DNA of 64,000 nucleotides from Eriocheir sinensis (taxonomy: Eukaryota; Arthropoda; Malacostraca; Decapoda; Varunidae): assembly GCF_024679095.1 (NCBI RefSeq), contig NC_066517.1:132001-196000 (forward strand), written 5' to 3'. Position numbers and translations under genes: made by a program. Of this stretch, positions 1 through 13,298 are shown in pieces. Each line of letters starts with the position of its first letter. Position 1 is the first letter of the stretch. The notes beneath the pieces were generated by a model. It ran no database searches and was not told where the DNA came from. It worked only from the letters and a program-made list of their open reading frames with translations.

Positions 1-25
1 AGGAGAAGGTTAAGTTAAACATTGG

Positions 26-1345
<1,320 letters not shown>

Positions 1346-1866
1346 TATATAAAAAAAAAATTACAGCGAAAGAACCACAAAAACGTGACCGAGATAAAGA
1401 CAGATGGAGAAAATAAAAGAGGCAGAGTTTATTATCACTATCAATATTTTCATCATTATTCCTGTATTCTTCGCTCCTCTAAAATCCAGATCAATCCAGA
1501 CCGAGCGTTGTCATCAATTCCAGTACCTCTTATTACCCATCCCTGCATTAATCACCTGAAGTCACCCTCTCTGTATTATTCACAAGTGCTGCGATGTATT
1601 GCTTTTCTTTCCATTTAGTATTCCGTTAATCTCCGTACCGGCGTCCTATTCACCACGTCACACTAATACATTTATAGGAAGCACCACGCGCCGCTTCCCA
1701 TTCTCTTCCTTCCTCTCTGAAGGCCTGCCCCGCGACCCTTTACACACGTAGTACACGGTGGGCGTTTATCTACGAGTTAGTCCAAGCATCAAATCGTGTG
1801 CTTCAGTCTGGGCGAGCAATGGTGGTGGTGATGATAGGTGTGGTGATGCTTGTATTAGCGGTTGTG
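1346..1866. other. Unassigned sequence
   Basis: Unique-looking, non-coding, mixed composition. No domain, RNA gene or mobile-element end recognised. Confidence 0.5.

Positions 1867-1934
<68 letters not shown>
1867..1934. repeat. (GTA)n trinucleotide microsatellite
   Basis: About 22 perfect GTA/TAG units. They create poly-Ser, poly-Val, poly-Thr and poly-Leu frames that should not be read as proteins. Degenerate GT-rich sequence lies on both sides. Confidence 0.95.
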
Positions 1935-2545
1935 TGCAATACTAGTGGCAGTTGTTGAAGTCGTAACCGTAGCAGTAATTGTAGCAGGTAGTGGTAAGAA
2001 AGGTAAGAAAGTAGTGGTAAGAAAGTTCTGATGATATACAAATACTAACATGAATATCAATAATTATCAGATACACAAATTGCTGTGAAATCAATCCAAT
2101 ACGTAATCATCTATATTCATCACGGCATCACACTCCCGCCACTCCTTCCCTCCCTCCCCGCCACGACTCCTGTCCTCTCGTCAGTCCTCCTGCCAGTACA
2201 TTTTACACTCAACGTCGTTTTTTTATAAATTCTAAACTTTATTACATCCTTTTTTTAAAATTCAGTTTTATTATATGCTTTTATTACTCGTATCTCACAT
2301 TTATTCCCTCTTTTTCCGGCTCATGATTTGTGTCAGGTCTGGTCATTCGTTCTTTTATCTCCCAGTATTTCTTTTTTTTTTAGTTACTCCATTATGTGAC
2401 GCCAGTGGGGATATTTTCCTTCACTTTTGTCTGTCTCAATTCATGCATATGTTTTTCAGGCGTTACATTTATCACGTTTTCTTTATTTCGCTCCACGCAT
2501 GTTCTTTTAGGATAACTTCACCACCGCCAGCAGTACACGTAACTA
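1935..2545. other. Unassigned AT- and CT-rich sequence
   Basis: No gene seen. Pyrimidine-rich stretches (for example 2128-2200) and AT-rich stretches (2215-2290). Confidence 0.5.
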
Positions 2546-2574
2546 CCCCCCCCCCCCCCCACACACACACACAC
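2546..2574. repeat. Poly-C run followed by short (AC)n
   Basis: Fifteen C bases followed by seven AC units. Downstream to about 2700 the sequence is rich in CCA/CAC triplets, which looks like decayed simple repeat. Confidence 0.9.
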
Positions 2575-2890
2575 CATCAACACCAGTACCATCACCTCCT
2601 CCAGCATCACCAGTACCACCATCCTCCCTCTCCTCCCAGCCATCACTGCCACTACCACCAAACCCACCACCTAAACCATCAGTACCACAACCACACTTTA
2701 TCATTCCATTGACTTTCCACCCACTAGAAACAGCAGCTGTACCACCATATTGTAGCACTTTGATAATAATTATTATTATTATAATTACTGTTACTATTAC
2801 TATTACTAAAATTGACATTAATAACCTATACCACGTGTGTTCTATGATATATGCAAATACTCTTTCTGATTCAAGCAAATCTACCTGACG

Positions 2891-2891
<1 letters not shown>

Positions 2892-2937
<46 letters not shown>
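2892..2937. repeat. (CA)n microsatellite
   Basis: About 23 CA units. Confidence 0.95.

Positions 2938-4194
<1,257 letters not shown>

Positions 4195-4265
<71 letters not shown>
4195..4265. repeat. (GA)n microsatellite
   Basis: About 35 GA units. Confidence 0.95.
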
Positions 4266-4267
<2 letters not shown>

Positions 4268-4599
4268 TACTGTAATACATGTTTGACTAAAATACTGAAA
4301 CAAATAAAAGCTGTATTTCAAAGATTGCGTTAGGTGAAGAATGTAAGAGTTTCAACAGCTTTGGTTAGGATTTGTGTGTGTTGATGAGACTACGCGCCGG
4401 GCAGCTTCATTTGGACCCGCACGGAACGACACTCGGCTCGAAACACCAATGCTGGACCTTGACGAGCTCACGATATATCGCTCGTTCCATCATTACCGGA
4501 AGCCTTATGGACGAGTTAAGCATGAACAACACCAAGTATAAGCTACATACACAACCTTAGTGTAATAAAAGATGCATTGCGTAAAATTAACACACTATC

Positions 4600-5320
4600 G
4601 AGACTTGCTGCGGCTTGTCTTGCTGACCCTAAGACCCTCCTCTCGTCCCTTCCCCTCCCTCCTTCCCTCCCAGCAGCCTGAGGTACGACGATTATCTCCT
4701 CATCACTCCCTCACACTCACGCTCCCCGGTTCCTTCACACTCATTCCTAAGCATTGTGTCAGACTGCTCATGACTGTTCATGCTACACACACCCACGCCG
4801 CCCCGGCCCTCTCGTCGGGGCGGGGCAGAGCGCGACTCACACTCCGATCACCGCCGCGGCGTCAACATCACCGGCCAGGCACCGATGACGTCACGGCCGG
4901 CAGCCAATCACAACACGGAACAACCTCCTTCAAATATTACTAATTATACGCCTTTAAATACCTTCAACTCACTCCCCAGGCGATTCTCAACATGGACAAG
5001 CCTCACAATCACTGTAATAATCAAGAATAGTCGCACGGGAAGGAGCAAACTGGCAGGACAAGGCTTCAGGCAGCAGGGCCCTCACTCCATCCTGCTCTCA
5101 ATCATTGTCTATACGCCGCGTCCCTTCCTGCAAGAACAACCACACCGTTTCTCACCTGATCCTTGCCTCGCCTCGCCTCAGCTCACCGCCGCCCGCCTGG
5201 CACACGCGCGACACACCCGCCGGGACCCCAACACGCACGGCACACGGACACGCCCTCACTCCGGCACTTTCCGCAGCACTCTGGGCTCGGTGACGTCACC
5301 GATGCGCCTTTGTTTTACTC
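4600..5320. promoter_or_regulatory. GC-rich block with CRE, CCAAT and GC-box motifs (candidate promoter)
   Basis: This 0.7-kb block is markedly richer in GC and CpG than its AT-rich surroundings. It holds a GC-box-like GGGGCGGGG (4817-4825), a perfect CRE palindrome TGACGTCA (4886-4893), a CCAAT (4904-4908) and a second TGACGTCA (5291-5298). Such clusters are typical of housekeeping-type promoters. No downstream first exon was identified, so strand and target gene are unknown. It could equally be an old GC-rich repeat. Confidence 0.35.
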
Positions 5321-5639
5321 ACAATGCCCCGATGTTTTTTTCGAAATGGTTACATTGACACCTGGGGCACTTTGGTCGCTTTCCATCGAATAATAAGCAT
5401 TGCTATTGAAGTTTGCGATTAAATAAATAACTTCTTCCATTGCTTAGTTAAATAATAATACTAAAATATAATGGCGTTCCCTACGTTACCTCTCTGAGAG
5501 TTGGCAACACAAGGCGCCTTCCCTCTACGTTAGTGTCTCGCCACTCGCTTGTTACTGCCTAAATATTTCACTATAAACGAAGGACTCCATGCTATAAATC
5601 ATTCCTCTGTTTGAGGCGGCGCAGGGATCACTGTACACC

Positions 5640-5836
5640 CCCCTTTCCCATCCCTGGGGTCGTGACCTCAAGTGAGGTCGCCAAGCGTTTTTCCTGGGGT
5701 CGCCAAGACCTCAAAATTTCAATCATTGTGTTATAATAACACATATACAACTAAACTACTGGGGTCGCAGTCATGTCTAGAGGTGCATGATTGGGGTCGT
5801 CTGAAAAAAGGTTGGGAACCGCTGCGGTACACCAGC
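5640..5836. mobile_element. Possible non-autonomous hAT remnant
   Basis: The right end reads AAAAAGGTTGGGAACCGCTG, the familiar terminal sequence (in reverse, CAGCGGTTCCCAACC) of many hAT MITEs. GGGGTCG words recur inside. GTACACC occurs just outside both ends (5633-5639 and 5836-5842) as a possible 7-8 bp target duplication. The left end does not carry a clean matching inverted repeat, so the copy is degraded or 5' truncated. Confidence 0.4.
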
Positions 5837-6156
5837 ATGATGACTTGTACGCCCCACGCCTGCATGATCACTTCCACCAGGGAGACACATCGTTCACAGG
5901 CTTGCCAACACTGCTGACACACATAATAATGCGGCCCTTATAACCAAAAAAAAAAAAAACATTTCAAACAAAATTCCTCCCCTCGTACACACAACCAGGT
6001 ATTCTTCCTTCCCAGGTGTCACGAATCAGACAAAAGTTCCTGATATTCCTCTAATAATTTCATCCCTTAATTAAAACCAGGCACCTCATCAACCATTACA
6101 AGAACAAAACAAAACACACATTTCTCCCGCACTACATCAGGTGTTCTCCCCCCCAG

Positions 6157-6367
6157 GTGTCGTGGATCAGGCGCCAGGACCTGCACGTGATGACCACAGG
6201 TAACTTCACGTACACGACGGACACGAGGTTCCGCGCGCTGCACCTGCCCGGCTCGCCCTTCTGGAACCTGGAGGTGGACCGGCCCGCCATCACCGACTCC
6301 GGCCTCTACGAGTGCCAGGTGTCCATGCAGCCCAAGATATCCCGCCGCTTCAGGCTCAGCGTTGTGG
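6157..6367 (+). CDS. Internal exon of a Dpr-family Ig-domain cell-surface protein
   Basis: Dpr proteins are two-Ig-domain neuronal surface receptors that bind DIP partners in synaptic wiring. This 211-nt exon encodes the second half of the first Ig domain. It opens VSWIRRQDLHVMTTG, contains TYTTDTRF and LHLPG, then the DSGLYECQVS signature of the Ig F strand with its disulfide Cys, and ends PKISRRFRLSVV. It starts after a C-rich acceptor (CCCCAG at 6151-6156, codon phase 0) and ends at a consensus donor GTGAGT (6368-6373, phase 1). There is no local start or stop, as expected for an internal exon. The paralogue cannot be named. Upstream and downstream exons were not found in this window, so its introns must be long. 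Confidence 0.9.
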
Positions 6368-6373
6368 GTGAGT

Positions 6374-6709
6374 GATGATCCTATTCAAGTTAATGAAGTA
6401 GAAGCTCAGATTAGCACCATGAAACCTAACAAGCCTTGTGGACCTGATGGTCTCAGTCCCGGTGTCTTGAGATTATTACCTGCCCAGTGGATCCTCACCA
6501 TTTCAGTGTTATTTAATGCAGTCTTTTCCTCAGGGTGTTATCCCTCATCCTGGCGCCGTGCTCGTATGTTCACTATATTTAAGAGAGGTAACAGGAAAAT
6601 TCCGGTGAACTACCGAGGGATCAATGTTATTAATTGTTTGGCAAAGCTCTTTGACTCAGTTTTGGACCCTTCTTTTCTTGTATTAAATCAACTCTTTATC
6701 ACTCATTAA
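6374..6709 (+). pseudogene. LINE reverse-transcriptase fragment (fingers region)
   Basis: Non-LTR reverse transcriptase fragment beginning about seven bases downstream of the Dpr exon donor. The reading shows KPCGPDGLSPGVLR, then SWRRARMFTIFKRGN and NYRGINVI, corresponding to the conserved RT blocks 'GPDG.....L' and 'NYRGI'. It lacks the catalytic YxDD region, stops near 6709 and has no 5' start. It is a dead insertion in the Dpr intron. The long frame that seems to join it to the exon is fortuitous. Confidence 0.8.
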
Positions 6710-6974
6710 TTACTCAATAAAGGATCTCACCGTCTCGTATCCCAGGTAACGTGATCCGGCTTAAGTTGTTATTGGAGACTGGTGTTCGGGGATAAACAAG
6801 GGAAAAAGAAAATATACATTTATCTAAAATTAAATGAAAGTAGTTGACTTACGCAATATTCTATGCTCAGACGATCATAACACTGGCATATTCAGCAATG
6901 GATGAAACATATGACAAACGACATGTCTTAAACATAATACTACAATATGTGCTCAATTGTTGCCAATAATAATA

Positions 6975-7215
6975 ACACTCGTCGTTCCACAAGCAGTGGT
7001 TTGTATCTCTCTGCTTACATCACAATCATTATGTACTCTCCTCACAATCCTACTACACATTCCTATAGTATAATCTACTACAAGTCACGGAAGCACCAAA
7101 TTATACCACACCCAGTGGTTTTACCTTTGTTTTACATCGCAAACAAATAATCACAATCCTGTCCCACTCACAATCCTACTTCACATCTCCTACATTATAA
7201 TCTCCAGGACAATAC
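6975..7215. repeat. Diverged tandem duplication (about 119 bp offset)
   Basis: CAGTGGTTT...TACATC...CACAATC...CTCACAATCCTACT...TATAATCT occurs twice, starting near 6994 and 7113, with clear divergence. It lies on the 3' side of the minus-strand env relic and may be part of that element's degraded LTR, but no LTR pair was found. Confidence 0.55.
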
Positions 7216-7654
7216 AGTCGGTTTCCCTTAGATTCTCGAATTTCTACTCACGCTTGAGATCACAACAGCCATTCTCGGCTGAGTGAGTAGCAGGTCTGCT
7301 TGAGGCGAGAACCAAGCTCGGTCTACTCATACCACTGATTTCTAGGCCACATTTTCTTTTGCTTGAGGCGGACTTACATCCTTGACACGCCCTTAATTTT
7401 CTACATAACCAATGGCCAATACTTCCTGTCACACCCATCTGGTCGCTCATTATGTTGTACTGTTTTACTTCTCCTGCTATTCGTGATTCAGTCTTAAGAC
7501 ACTCCCAGTGATTTTTCTGTTAAATTATTGGCTCATAACATGTCGCCACGACTGACGTCACGGATCAGAGTCTTTTTCAATGGTTGTTCACACTTTCTGA
7601 CCACGCCCACTGGGTATCTGTTTTCTGTATCTGAGTCTGGGTATCTGTTTTCCT

Positions 7655-9270
7655 TTATCCTCGTTGTTTCCTCCTTGTTAGTGTTTGTCCTATGAGATGT
7701 TTACACAGTTGTATATCTGTCACCCTACGTGTTAATGTTTGTCCTGTCAGATGTTTACTCTGTACTGTTATGGCTGTTCCTCTTGTTTGTTCGTTTTCTG
7801 GTTCCCGACATACTTCCCCTTCCGGAAGATCTCGCCTCGGAGATCTCACAGGTGTTGGTGGAGAAGATACGCCTTGCAATGTCTGCAGTTGGCTCGAGTC
7901 TGGAAGGAGGCGGCATTGTGCGTACCGCAGGACATAGGAATACCCAACGGCAGACGTCACCAGCAGAAGAACCAGGATGACGACAATGGCAAAGACAATC
8001 CACCAATGGATTGCGGATTGGAAGGGCTGTTCCGGCTCGACCACAGAATTGAGGGGCTGCAAGCCAGCTGTTAGCTCCTGTAGGGGGATGGACTCAGCAC
8101 TGCGAAGAGAACCTTGCCGAAGCGTCAATATCCCATTACCCGCCAGGCTGACACTATGTCTGTTTACAGGATTGGTATGGCATGTGAGTGTCAGAGTGAT
8201 GGGGGAGGCAAGTGAACAGGTCCAGTAGCCAGGACCTTTTATAAACATAGGGGGAAATGTTTTCAAGACTATTGTGTGGCAGAGGTTGATCACTGACTCA
8301 TGATTCAAGAAAGCAGCCGATTCACAAGAGGCTGCGTGACTAGCCTCATAGACGGGGCCTGTGGGAGGACAAACTAACATATGGTTATTCTTGTTACTGT
8401 GTTCCATACTAGAAAGCAGAAAATATATTTTCCGATTATCATGAAGGCAATATATCGTGAATCAACACTATACATAAGAAAGTAAGTGCTATTCTGCACA
8501 GAAAATGGAAGGGAGTCGATTCGAAAGACATCAAAGGTGTCAGGCGGATCTCCTCGTAAAGGTTTGGTGAGACAGAAATTACGAGAATCGTGCAAAGCCG
8601 TTGTCCTGGAGGACAGTTATTACATCCCTATATAAAGCTAAAAAATCAAGAACTGCAAGGCACAAAAGACCTGGAGGCCGAACCTAGGCTTCCTTTAATG
8701 TGCTGAACAACTGTTTGTCTCACATAATGGTTGGAGTTATGTATGTTTGCAGGGGAGCCTGCAGACTCAACTTTAAATCTTGTATACCTGGTCTCATGTG
8801 TCTCAATGCTAAGTCAAAATACAACAATGCTTGTAGGAGCTTTTTTCTCTTCATAATGCCAAAGTCTATAGAAAATTAGCGCACAACTTGGTTCAATACA
8901 TCTACAGCTGAATATAGCCTATTAAAGGCAGATTGCATGGCATGCATATTACTTAACGATGTTGAGTTTTCCATAATAAACATTTAACTATATAAAATTT
9001 TATCAGTTAATGACTCTAGTACTCTATTTTTCCATGAATAGCATCAACTTGAGCCTGGGTCGCGGTACCAAATAAGATATTAGACAAGGATCCTTAAAAA
9101 AAAATATATTTCTCTTTTTTTTATAACTCATAGAAGCATGCAGCTTGTTTTGATTAGTAGTCACCACATAGCCTAAAACTATTCTTAGATGATGCAACAA
9201 TGAACTGAAATAATTTTCAAAATTAAAGAGTGTGTATTTTATTGCTTTTACAGCTGGATACTCAGGTGAC
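7655..9270 (-). pseudogene. Degraded retroviral-type envelope (F-like env) relic
   Basis: Reading the minus strand from about 9270 to 7655 gives pieces of an insect-retrovirus/baculovirus-F-like env. A helical segment lies around 8720-8860. A piece ending near 8420 has the pattern FDVFRIDSLPFS. Then a 250-codon open frame (8407-7655) has spaced Cys residues (LVCPPTGPVYE, NLCHTI, YWTCSL, LTCHTN), a GNGILTL segment, a single membrane span centred on IVFAIVVILVLLL, and a basic cytoplasmic tail. The pieces are in different frames with several stops. No linked pol or LTRs are recognisable. It resembles the env of the 27.4-29.2 kb element only in overall plan, so it is probably a different family. 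Confidence 0.65.
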
Positions 9271-10101
9271 ATTTGAATAACATTTCAAGCTAAAGAAGCA
9301 GTTACATTCCGTGCTTTATATAATGCAGCTAAAACATCTTCTGTGAGGCTAAACAGTACTATAGTATCTGTCTGTGAGGACTATAATATAGATAGTATGT
9401 TGGTGTGAAACTTTGGCCAGCACGTGTTGGGGACTCCTGTTGTGTCATTGAGTCGTACAACGAAAGAGTCAAATCAATCTGTGGTTTATTTCGTCATATT
9501 TCCGCTCAATCATTACATTTTCATCCTTATACATTATTCCTGTTTTATATCGTATTAGTTTTGACATTACATTAGGCAACTCTTGTACCGTCGAAGAGCG
9601 AAGGCTTTATCTATGCCGAGGTGGCTCTGAAAGTTTGGGAGTAACCTGAGAAGGTAGGGCCTGTGCATCAGCTGTTTATTGATGGTGTAGAACGAACATT
9701 ATTTAATGTGTCATGAGTAGCAGTCACCTCTCCGCTACGAGTTATCATTTTCGGTATAATTTTTCTCAGCGACTTCAGGGTTGAGTAATGCAAAACATAG
9801 ATCAGTGTGTGTCTCTGGATTTAAAGGGTATGCTCGCCTAACCGTTGGACATTGCTGCACATCGATGCAGTCTTCATGAAGGACTTTTACTCTATCTGTG
9901 AGGACGGTTGAAACCTTACTAGTCCTGAGGTCTCTAGTATTAGCTTATTTGTCTCTGGCCCTAAGCCTGCGTCAAGTGAGAACCTATTACCCTGGGACAC
10001 AGGCAAGTATCTAATGTCTAAGTTAAAAGAGTTTGCTTTCCCGGAAAACCCATTTATCCATCAGTCTGATAGGGAAGATGAACAGGTGGTGTGCCATCTG
10101 C
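9271..10101. other. Unassigned sequence upstream of the env relic
   Basis: No clear frame. On the minus strand it could hold the decayed N-terminal part of the same retroelement, but I could not anchor a motif. Confidence 0.35.
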
Positions 10102-10342
10102 CTAGGCTGGGCCTATGAATTTTAGAGTAAAAGAGTCGACATTAAGATGGTACAGCAGGACACAGAAGCTAGCGGGAGTAGACTGGCATGTAGGAGACTG
10201 GGGGAGCAAGCTAATGTTTAAAGCAAGAACGAGAACCCTGGAGGAAAATGACAGGAACAGGGACGGAGGAAACCAGAACTGTAGCTGTAGGACAGGGGAG
10301 AAAGAATCAGTGGAACACCTAATGGTAGAATGCAGCAACTAA
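10102..10342 (+). pseudogene. LINE ORF2 C-terminal fragment with zinc-knuckle-like motif
   Basis: A short frame has the C-terminal signature of many non-LTR retrotransposon ORF2 proteins: a GSKLMFKARTRTLEENDRNR segment, then C-x-C...GEKESVEHLMVEC, ending in an early stop. The catalytic region is absent, so this is a 5'-truncated dead copy. Confidence 0.7.
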
Positions 10343-11042
10343 GAGAAGGGAGTTATTAGTAGCATCAGGGAGGAGTAGGCTAAGAGGCTAGAGGAGGATA
10401 ACGGGGCAGTCGCATGGTACGTGTTGGATGGAGATGCAGCGCTGGGAAAAAAGGGCACAAATGCTTGAATAAGTGCACGGATAAGCAATGTCAGTAAGTT
10501 ATTCCAGCAACAAACTGAAAAGTAAAGTGTGATAGTGTATTGCAGTGAAGAAAAATTAAGCTACACAGCACAATTGATAGAAAAGTGTGTGAATAAACAG
10601 GAGAGACGCCCGAGAGGAGGAGGACAGGTCAAAAAAAAAAGAAGAAGAATGTTTGTTTACATATCCGCCTCAATACGTTCCATGTACGGCGCGAAACCCG
10701 GACCTGGGTCTGGGTTTAAAGCCGAACCTGGTTCCGGGTTTTGTGTCTAATGGAAAACGCTATTGATGAGACCCCAGGGGAGGGGGCCGTAAAGCCGCCG
10801 GACCAGTCGTCTGACCCACCGCATGACCCCGTCCAAGAAATGAGGAATGCATCAGCTCCCTCAAGCGGTCCATCTCTCCAGACTGATCAACGTACGTACC
10901 ACAAAATAAAAGCATGTGCAACCTGATTCCCCTTCTCGCAGTGTTCACAGTACCGCCACCATTGATACTAACCCCCAACACTCTCCCCCCCCCCCTCCCA
11001 CCCCCAGCTCCGCCTGGTGCCCTCCGCAATGCCCACAACCCC
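10343..11042. other. Unassigned sequence
   Basis: No gene recognised. 10620-10650 is an A-rich run. 10690-10740 holds short CCCGGACCTGGGT-like repeats. 10970-11010 is C-rich and is followed directly by the left SINE-like arm. Confidence 0.4.
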
Positions 11043-11461
11043 GGGACGCATATTCGCCAAGTCTGGAACACCTCGTCTCCACGGGAAATTAGGACCATCA
11101 CAGCGCGCGCTCAGCCAGGCCAGGTATTGCCAGCTCGTGACGTCATTACTTACCCTTTATTTACACAGTTTTATCAAATATATGTTAATTATTTCGTGAG
11201 AACACACATATTTTCAACAGTTGAGATGTTTCTACTGATGTTATTGATGTCTGACATGCTATAACACAGAGCTGGAACATATAACTGATAACTGTGACGA
11301 GCTAAGTTATCTGGGAACACTGACGGAACATCGTCCCTTGCTCCTCGGGCTGTGTTACTTTATTTTCAACAGTTGAGATGTTTCTACTGATGTTACTGAT
11401 GTCTGTCATATTATAACACAGAGCTGGAACACATAACTGATAACTCTGACGAGCTAAGTTG
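11043..11461 (+). repeat. Left inverted arm: SINE-like repeat with about 1.7 copies of a 155-bp subrepeat
   Basis: This segment is the reverse complement of 18431-19031 at well over 90% identity by eye. A unique-looking head runs from GCATATTCGCCAAGTCTGG through TGACGTCA to TATATGTTAATTATTTCGTGA. It is followed by tandem units containing AACACAGAGCTGGAACA, GAGCTAAGTT, TGACGGAACATCGTCCC and TATTTTCAACAG. The tRNA-like head of the right arm is missing here. The inner end passes through about 80 bases into (CA)n. Confidence 0.85.
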
Positions 11462-11539
11462 TTTCTGGGGGCGTGAGCTGGATGCAAGGGGAACGTGATT
11501 CCGTCTGCCAAAAATTGCATTTTTGCAAGAAAGACACCC

Positions 11540-11609
11540 ACACACACCCACACCCACACCCACACACATGCACATTGCAATAAATAAATAAATACACACA
11601 TTGGAAGAA

Positions 11610-11655
<46 letters not shown>

Positions 11656-11689
11656 TGCAATAAATAAATAAATACACACATTGTAAGAA

Positions 11690-11759
<70 letters not shown>

Positions 11760-11790
11760 TGCAATAAATAAATAAATACACACACATTGC

Positions 11791-11849
<59 letters not shown>

Positions 11850-11880
11850 TGCAATAAATAAATAAATATACACACATTGC

Positions 11881-11914
<34 letters not shown>
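11540..11914. repeat. Composite minisatellite of (CA)n and a CATTGCAATAAATAAATAAATA spacer
   Basis: Four repeats of the pattern: CA array, CATTGCAA, (TAAA)n, ACACACATTG, and in the first two units an AAGAAATA link, then CA again. Reduced units (ATTGCAAGAAATA) recur at 13176-13186 and 13240-13252. Confidence 0.9.
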
Positions 11915-11916
<2 letters not shown>

Positions 11917-12966
11917 AGAAAAACTTCCTCTGCCCTCGCCTTTATTGACTTTCGGAAAGCCTTCGACCTGGTTGACCACACCACTGCCATCACCAAGGCC
12001 ATAAACATCGGCCTGCCCTCCCACCTGACATCCTGGCTGGCGGACTTCCTGACGCACCGGCACCAAGCTGTGCGTCATCAGGGCTGCACCTCCACCCTCC
12101 AGCCCCTCTCTGCTGGGGTGCCACAAGGGACGCGCATGGGGCCTCTTTGCTTCCTTATTCTGATCAACAATGCACTGTTAGACGCCCCTCATCGCTGGAA
12201 GTACGTGGATGATTCTACAGTGGGCATCTCCATCAACAACACAGCCCCTGACTACACGCCTCTACAACACATTCTGGACCGCCTGCAAAGCTGGACGCAA
12301 GATAACACGTCACCATCAACACCAACAAGACGGTGGTGATGCATTTTCACACCTCCACCACTGCCATCCCACCGTCAGCCCTGGAGGTTGGCCCTCACCA
12401 GCTGCAGGTGGTTGAATCCACCAAACTACTTGGAGTCACCCTGGACAGCAAGCTGAGCTGGGGCAAGCACGTCGCCACCATCATCAGGGCGGCTTCCTAC
12501 AAACTTTTCATTCTGAGGCACATGAAGGCACTGGGAGCCCCCCAAAGGTCGCTCAAGGACCTGTACACCACCTTCATCCTCCCCAGACTCCTCTATGCCT
12601 CTCCTGCTTGGGCTTCCTCCATCAACAAGACCAAGCAACGCCAATTATTGAGAGTGCAAAGCCGTGCTTGCAGACAGATTCTGGGCAGTTCTTACACTAA
12701 CTACGAGCATGCACTCACCCTGCTGAATATGCCCACCCTACAGGACCGATACCAGACAAACCTAACCAAATTCGGCAAGTCCCTCCTCCACAACCCCCGT
12801 CATAGAGATCTACTCCCACCCCCCCTCCCACGCCCCCCCTAAACCCACAAGACACCACAATATTCTCGTCCCGGTCAAAACTCGCACGGACAGATATCGG
12901 CTTAGTGCGATACCGACGCTTGTGAGGGTCATTAACACCTCCATGATCACATGACCCCTCCACCCC

Positions 12967-13027
<61 letters not shown>

Positions 13028-13133
13028 CTTCCCCATTTCCCCCATTACTCATCACATGAAACTCATTGTATGGTATTTTTGTGTATTTTCAGCCTTATGG
13101 CTGCCTACAAATGAATAAACCATTTATTATTAT

Positions 13134-13137
<4 letters not shown>
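11915..13137 (+). mobile_element. LINE copy A (5'-truncated, (TTA)n tail)
   Basis: Non-LTR retrotransposon 3' part. The RT frame is open from the end of the CA array: FIDFRKAFDLVDH (RT block with the first catalytic Asp), GVPQGTRMGPLCF, then HRWKYVDDSTV with the catalytic DD. A frameshift near 12310-12340 moves the frame to 12333-12842 (LLGVTLDSKLSWGKH, LYTTFILPRLLYASPAWAS), which ends early. The 3' UTR contains its own (CA)n (12966-13025), then a conserved end TATTTTCAGCC..GGCTGCCT, an AATAAA signal and a TTA tail that runs into (CA)n. Inactive: frameshifted and lacking endonuclease and ORF1. Confidence 0.85.
12966..13025. repeat. (CA)n microsatellite inside LINE A 3' UTR
   Basis: About 30 CA units between the RT frame and the conserved 3' end of copy A. 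Confidence 0.95.
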
Positions 13138-13177
<40 letters not shown>

Positions 13178-13185
13178 TGCAAGAA

Positions 13186-13241
<56 letters not shown>

Positions 13242-13249
13242 TGCAAGAA

Positions 13250-13294
<45 letters not shown>
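13138..13294. repeat. (CA)n arrays with ATTGCAAGAAATA links
   Basis: Three CA arrays joined by two copies of a 13-base link. It forms the junction between the tail of LINE A and the truncated 5' end of LINE B. Confidence 0.95.

Positions 13295-13298
<4 letters not shown>

Noticed and set aside
1758..2060. Poly-Ser, poly-Val, poly-Leu and poly-Thr proteins
   Set aside because: All are translations of one (GTA)n microsatellite in different frames.
10760..11264. Frames of 110-116 codons near the left inverted arm
   Set aside because: They run through a C-rich tract and the SINE-like repeat, with no domain and no conserved partner in the inverted copy.
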